Source: Allobosea sp. Root483D1
GTDB lineage: Bacteria > Pseudomonadota > Alphaproteobacteria > Rhizobiales > Beijerinckiaceae
Length of the DNA stretch: 64,000 bases
Reading direction: 5' to 3'
Assembly: GCF_001429505.1 (NCBI RefSeq)
Contig: NZ_LMJW01000020.1
Location: 434,983 to 498,982 of the forward strand
This document shows, piece after piece, positions 61,678-64,000 of this stretch (position 1 is the first letter of the stretch; every line of letters starts with the position of its first letter). The position numbers were made by a program, and so were the translations under genes. The notes under the pieces were generated by a model. That model was given only the letters and a program-made list of their open reading frames with translations. It was not told where the DNA came from and did no database searches.

Positions 61678-62481
61678 ATGTCGAAGTTGCTGGTCAAGCC
61701 GCAGGCACCCGATGCCGAGGGGCGCATCCACGAGGTCACGCCTGAAATGGCCGGTTGGGGACATGTCGGCTTTGCCGTGCATCGCCTTGCCGCCGGACAG
61801 AGCCTGTCGCGCCAGACCGGGGACAGGGAGCATTGCCTTGTCGTGCTCTCGGGCAAGGTTGCGGCCAACGCCGGCGGGCAGGATTTTGGCGTGATCGGCG
61901 GGCGTTCCTCGCCCTTCGAGCCAGATCCCTGGTCGCTCTATGTGCCGGCGGGCTCCAACTGGAGTGTCACGGCGCAAGGGACGTGCGAGCTTGCGATCTG
62001 CTCGGCGCCGGGCAAGCCGGGCGCTCGGCCGGCGCGCGTGATTGCGCCCGCTGATGTTGGCGCCCTGACGCGAGGGGAGGGCTCCAACACCCGCCATGTC
62101 CGCAACATCCTACCCGAGACGGAAGCAGCGGACGGCCTGCTCGTCGTCGAGGTGATCACGCCGTCTGGCTGCTGGTCGAGTTATCCGCCGCACAAGCACG
62201 ATCAGGACAAGCTGCCGGCGGAATCGCTGCTGGAGGAGACCTATTACCATCGGCTGAGCCCGCCGCAGGGCTTCGGCTTCCAGCGCGTCTACACTGACGA
62301 CCGCTCGCTCGACGAGACCATGGCCTTCGCGGATGGCGACGTCGTGCTGGTGCCGAGGGGCTATCACCCGGTCGGCGCGCCACATGGCTATGATCTCTAT
62401 TATCTCAACGTCATGGCCGGGCCGAAGCGGGTCTGGAAGTTCCACAACGATCCCGCGCATGAGTGGATGCTGAAGGCGTGA
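61678..62481 (+). CDS. iolB: 5-deoxy-glucuronate isomerase
   Basis: 267 residues, a bicupin. The metal-binding region YPPHKHDQDKLPAESLLEE and the partner His in PRGYHPVGAPHGYDLYY are conserved. IolB turns 5-deoxy-glucuronate into 2-deoxy-5-keto-gluconate, which IolC then phosphorylates. The start is 13 bp after iolE. With iolC, iolD and iolE this leaves only the final dehydrogenase, IolA, not found in the window. Confidence 0.93.
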   Translation: MSKLLVKPQAPDAEGRIHEVTPEMAGWGHVGFAVHRLAAGQSLSRQTGDREHCLVVLSGKVAANAGGQDFGVIGGRSSPFEPDPWSLYVPAGSNWSVTAQGTCELAICSAPGKPGARPARVIAPADVGALTRGEGSNTRHVRNILPETEAADGLLVVEVITPSGCWSSYPPHKHDQDKLPAESLLEETYYHRLSPPQGFGFQRVYTDDRSLDETMAFADGDVVLVPRGYHPVGAPHGYDLYYLNVMAGPKRVWKFHNDPAHEWMLKA

Positions 62482-62486
62482 CGACC

Positions 62487-63233
62487 ATGACGACGCAGGC
62501 CGAGCTGATCGGCGACGATGAGCTCGCCTATCTCCGCAGCCGGACGGCGTTCGTTGCCGGCGCCGGGATGACGCTCGACGATGGCTACCGGCTTGCGCAT
62601 CTGCCGCTGATCGATCCGGGCCATCCCAAGGCGATCGCGCGCAAGGACGGCACACATTACGAGAACGGCCGGCACCCGCCGATCTATTCGCTGGTGATGC
62701 CGACGCCCGGCTTGCACGAGGCGCTGGCGTACCGGGAACTCGAACAGGAGCTGCGCGAAACTCCGGTTGCGAGCAAAATCGCCTGGGACATCGTCGCGCG
62801 GCGACAGCCGAAGCTGCACGCGACGGTATGCGGTTCGCTGTCGATCGGCGTGCCGCCGGTGATCGCCCCGGCCGCGCGGGATGCCCTGTCGCGCCTTGGA
62901 CCGGTCGAGATGGAGCTGCGCGGCCTGTTCTCCGGCAATGTCAATCGCGGCCGGCTTTATCTTCGGCTCTACCCTGAGCGCCGCGACGGCCAGAATACCC
63001 TGCACCTCATGCAACGGGCGCTCGGGCGGCCGACCAGCGATCTCTACGTCGTCGGCATCTGGAACCTGAACGATGATCTCGACGTTGCCGAGGCGGCAGC
63101 GCTCGCGAGCCTGATCGAGCGCTGGTGGGATCGGCCGATCTTGCGCTTCACGGCCGATCATCTCTGGCTGATGGGGGCTCGGGATGATCTTGTGCTCGAC
63201 TCGGAGATCGTCGAGACGCTGAGCCTGCGCTAG
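62487..63233 (+). CDS. Unrecognised protein at the end of the iol operon
   Basis: 248 residues from ATG 62487 (an alternative start at 62463 would overlap iolB). No signal or membrane segment. A KLHATVCGSL segment near residue 110 and FTADHLWLMG near the C-terminus recall the paired His motifs of 2H phosphoesterases, but the second lacks the Thr/Ser, so this is a weak resemblance. It is 6 bp from iolB and in the same direction, so probably co-expressed; its part in inositol use is unknown. Confidence 0.7.
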   Translation: MTTQAELIGDDELAYLRSRTAFVAGAGMTLDDGYRLAHLPLIDPGHPKAIARKDGTHYENGRHPPIYSLVMPTPGLHEALAYRELEQELRETPVASKIAWDIVARRQPKLHATVCGSLSIGVPPVIAPAARDALSRLGPVEMELRGLFSGNVNRGRLYLRLYPERRDGQNTLHLMQRALGRPTSDLYVVGIWNLNDDLDVAEAAALASLIERWWDRPILRFTADHLWLMGARDDLVLDSEIVETLSLR

Positions 63234-63390
63234 TTTGGCGGGTGGCGGAGTCAGCGTTACGGCTTGCCTTGTCGGCGCGACGGAGTTACCTCGCGCTCAC
63301 AGCATTCTGCCGCCTCTGTGCGGCTCCGCGATCCCTCGGCCCGCCCCGTGCGTCGCGGCCAGGCGGATCGCCCAACCGACAGGATCGATC

Positions 63391-63669
63391 ATGGCCCGCA
63401 AGAAATCGAAACCGCTCGACGCCGCCTACGTGCTGTTCGACGTGTTCTACGAGGATGGCTCGCGCAGCTCCAACCGCCGCGTTCCCACCGAATTACTGGG
63501 GGGGATCGACGGCGATGAACCGGCGCGCGAGACGATCATGGAGCAGGACCGCATCATCGCCGAGAAGTCGGGCAAGCGCCCGCTCGCGATCACGAGCCTG
63601 GTCCGCGCCGGCGAGGCTGAGAAGAACGCAGCCCGGCAGGCGGAGAAGGCCTCGCGCCGGTCGGGCTGA
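63391..63669 (+). CDS. Small basic hypothetical protein
   Basis: 92 residues from ATG 63391; earlier in-frame starts would extend it with an Ala/Arg-rich stretch that looks non-coding. It begins MARKKSKPLDAAYVLFDVFY and has a charged, Arg/Lys-rich tail. No membrane segment. The ribosome site (CAGGATCGATC) is modest. Not recognised. Confidence 0.6.
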   Translation: MARKKSKPLDAAYVLFDVFYEDGSRSSNRRVPTELLGGIDGDEPARETIMEQDRIIAEKSGKRPLAITSLVRAGEAEKNAARQAEKASRRSG

Positions 63670-63687
63670 CTATCGCTCGGTAGAAGC

Positions 63688-63975
63688 TTAGCGCTTGGCG
63701 CGGCGCCGGGCGGCCGTGGCTTGCGTCTGGCTGGTGCTGCTCAGAAGCGAGCCGACCAGATAGAGTGCGAGGCCGATGCCGACCACTGCTGCGAGCGGCT
63801 CACGCTCGCCGCGGCGCACCAGCGCCCGGCCGCCTTCGCGGGCGTAGTCGCGGCCGATGTCGAGATAGTCCTGCCCGCGGGCCGCATAATCCCGGCTGCG
63901 ATCGAGCTGCTCGCGACCGCTGCCGACGAGATCGCGCCCGGCGCGAAGCGCCTGATCGCTGTAATCGCGCAGCAT
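63688..63975 (-). CDS. Small membrane protein with repeated RDY-type helix
   Basis: 95 residues. The first 60 residues are a charged amphipathic region with recurring R-D-Y units (LRDYSDQALRAG, RSRDYAARGQDYLDIGRDYA), followed by one membrane helix (PLAAVVGIGLALYLVGSLL, about 60-78) and a basic tail. The design recalls DUF883/YqjD-type ribosome- or DNA-associated membrane proteins, but the resemblance is in layout only. It is convergent with the gene ending at 63669. Confidence 0.6.
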   Translation of the reverse strand: MLRDYSDQALRAGRDLVGSGREQLDRSRDYAARGQDYLDIGRDYAREGGRALVRRGEREPLAAVVGIGLALYLVGSLLSSTSQTQATAARRRAKR

Positions 63976-64000
63976 GGTTCCCCAGCCGCTCGTGTCCGGC

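Noticed and set aside
1-64000. CRISPR array, prophage, insertion sequence, integrase or attachment sites
   Set aside because: No regularly spaced direct repeats, transposase or integrase motifs, or tRNA-linked duplications were seen on either strand; the few palindromic repeats carry no coding sequence.

Overview
The window is high-GC, densely packed bacterial chromosome. Most adjacent genes overlap by ATGA or lie a few bases apart, and there are no rRNA or tRNA genes, insertion sequences, phage genes or CRISPR arrays. The gene families (RpiR-controlled iol genes, many peptide and branched-chain type ABC importers, hydantoinase genes) and three kinds of palindromic intergenic repeat point to an alphaproteobacterium of the Hyphomicrobiales, perhaps Bosea-like. 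That placement is inference from style and content, since no marker gene is present.

Layout. 1-2845: a peptide-type solute-binding protein and a LysR regulator on the minus strand. 2990-13174: a plus-strand operon divergent from the LysR gene, with a family 5 binding protein, a DppBCDF-like importer, split hydantoinase subunits HyuA and HyuB, and a PLP enzyme of the D-threonine aldolase/D-serine dehydratase fold. 13434-19536: a small protein, a fused-permease ABC importer with no binding protein, and a co-translated FixJ-type two-component system plus LysR regulator. 19629-30612: an apparent aromatic catabolic block with an oxidoreductase, a Bug-type binding protein, galD-galB-galC (4-oxalomesaconate to pyruvate and oxaloacetate), a five-gene Liv-type ABC importer, a MetE-like methyltransferase and a type I extradiol dioxygenase. 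30748-37830: a minus-strand iclR, fused hyuAB, OPT transporter, aroM operon, preceded by two copies of a 17-bp IclR-like operator.

38234-48563 is the most unusual part. Eight tightly coupled genes (HAD phosphatase, class III aminotransferase, arginase-fold protein, SMR-type membrane protein, alpha/beta hydrolase, GNAT/FemAB-like transferase, second SMR-type protein, DUF2147 protein) follow a consensus-like sigma-54 promoter at 38183-38198. They are followed directly by a sensor kinase, an NtrC-type sigma-54 activator and a MipA/OmpV outer-membrane protein. This looks like a self-contained, signal-controlled pathway that makes or modifies and exports an amine-containing compound. The function is not recognised.

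48777-63233 is a myo-inositol catabolic region. A divergent pair of operons is controlled from 55829-55951 by an RpiR-type regulator. Rightward are rpiR-iolC-iolD-iolE-iolB plus one unknown gene. Leftward are an SDR, an IolG-like dehydrogenase, an inositol-monophosphatase-family enzyme and an Fbp/Afu-type ABC importer. The joining of an IMPase with this importer suggests uptake and dephosphorylation of a phosphorylated inositol or sugar. The window ends with two small unknown proteins.
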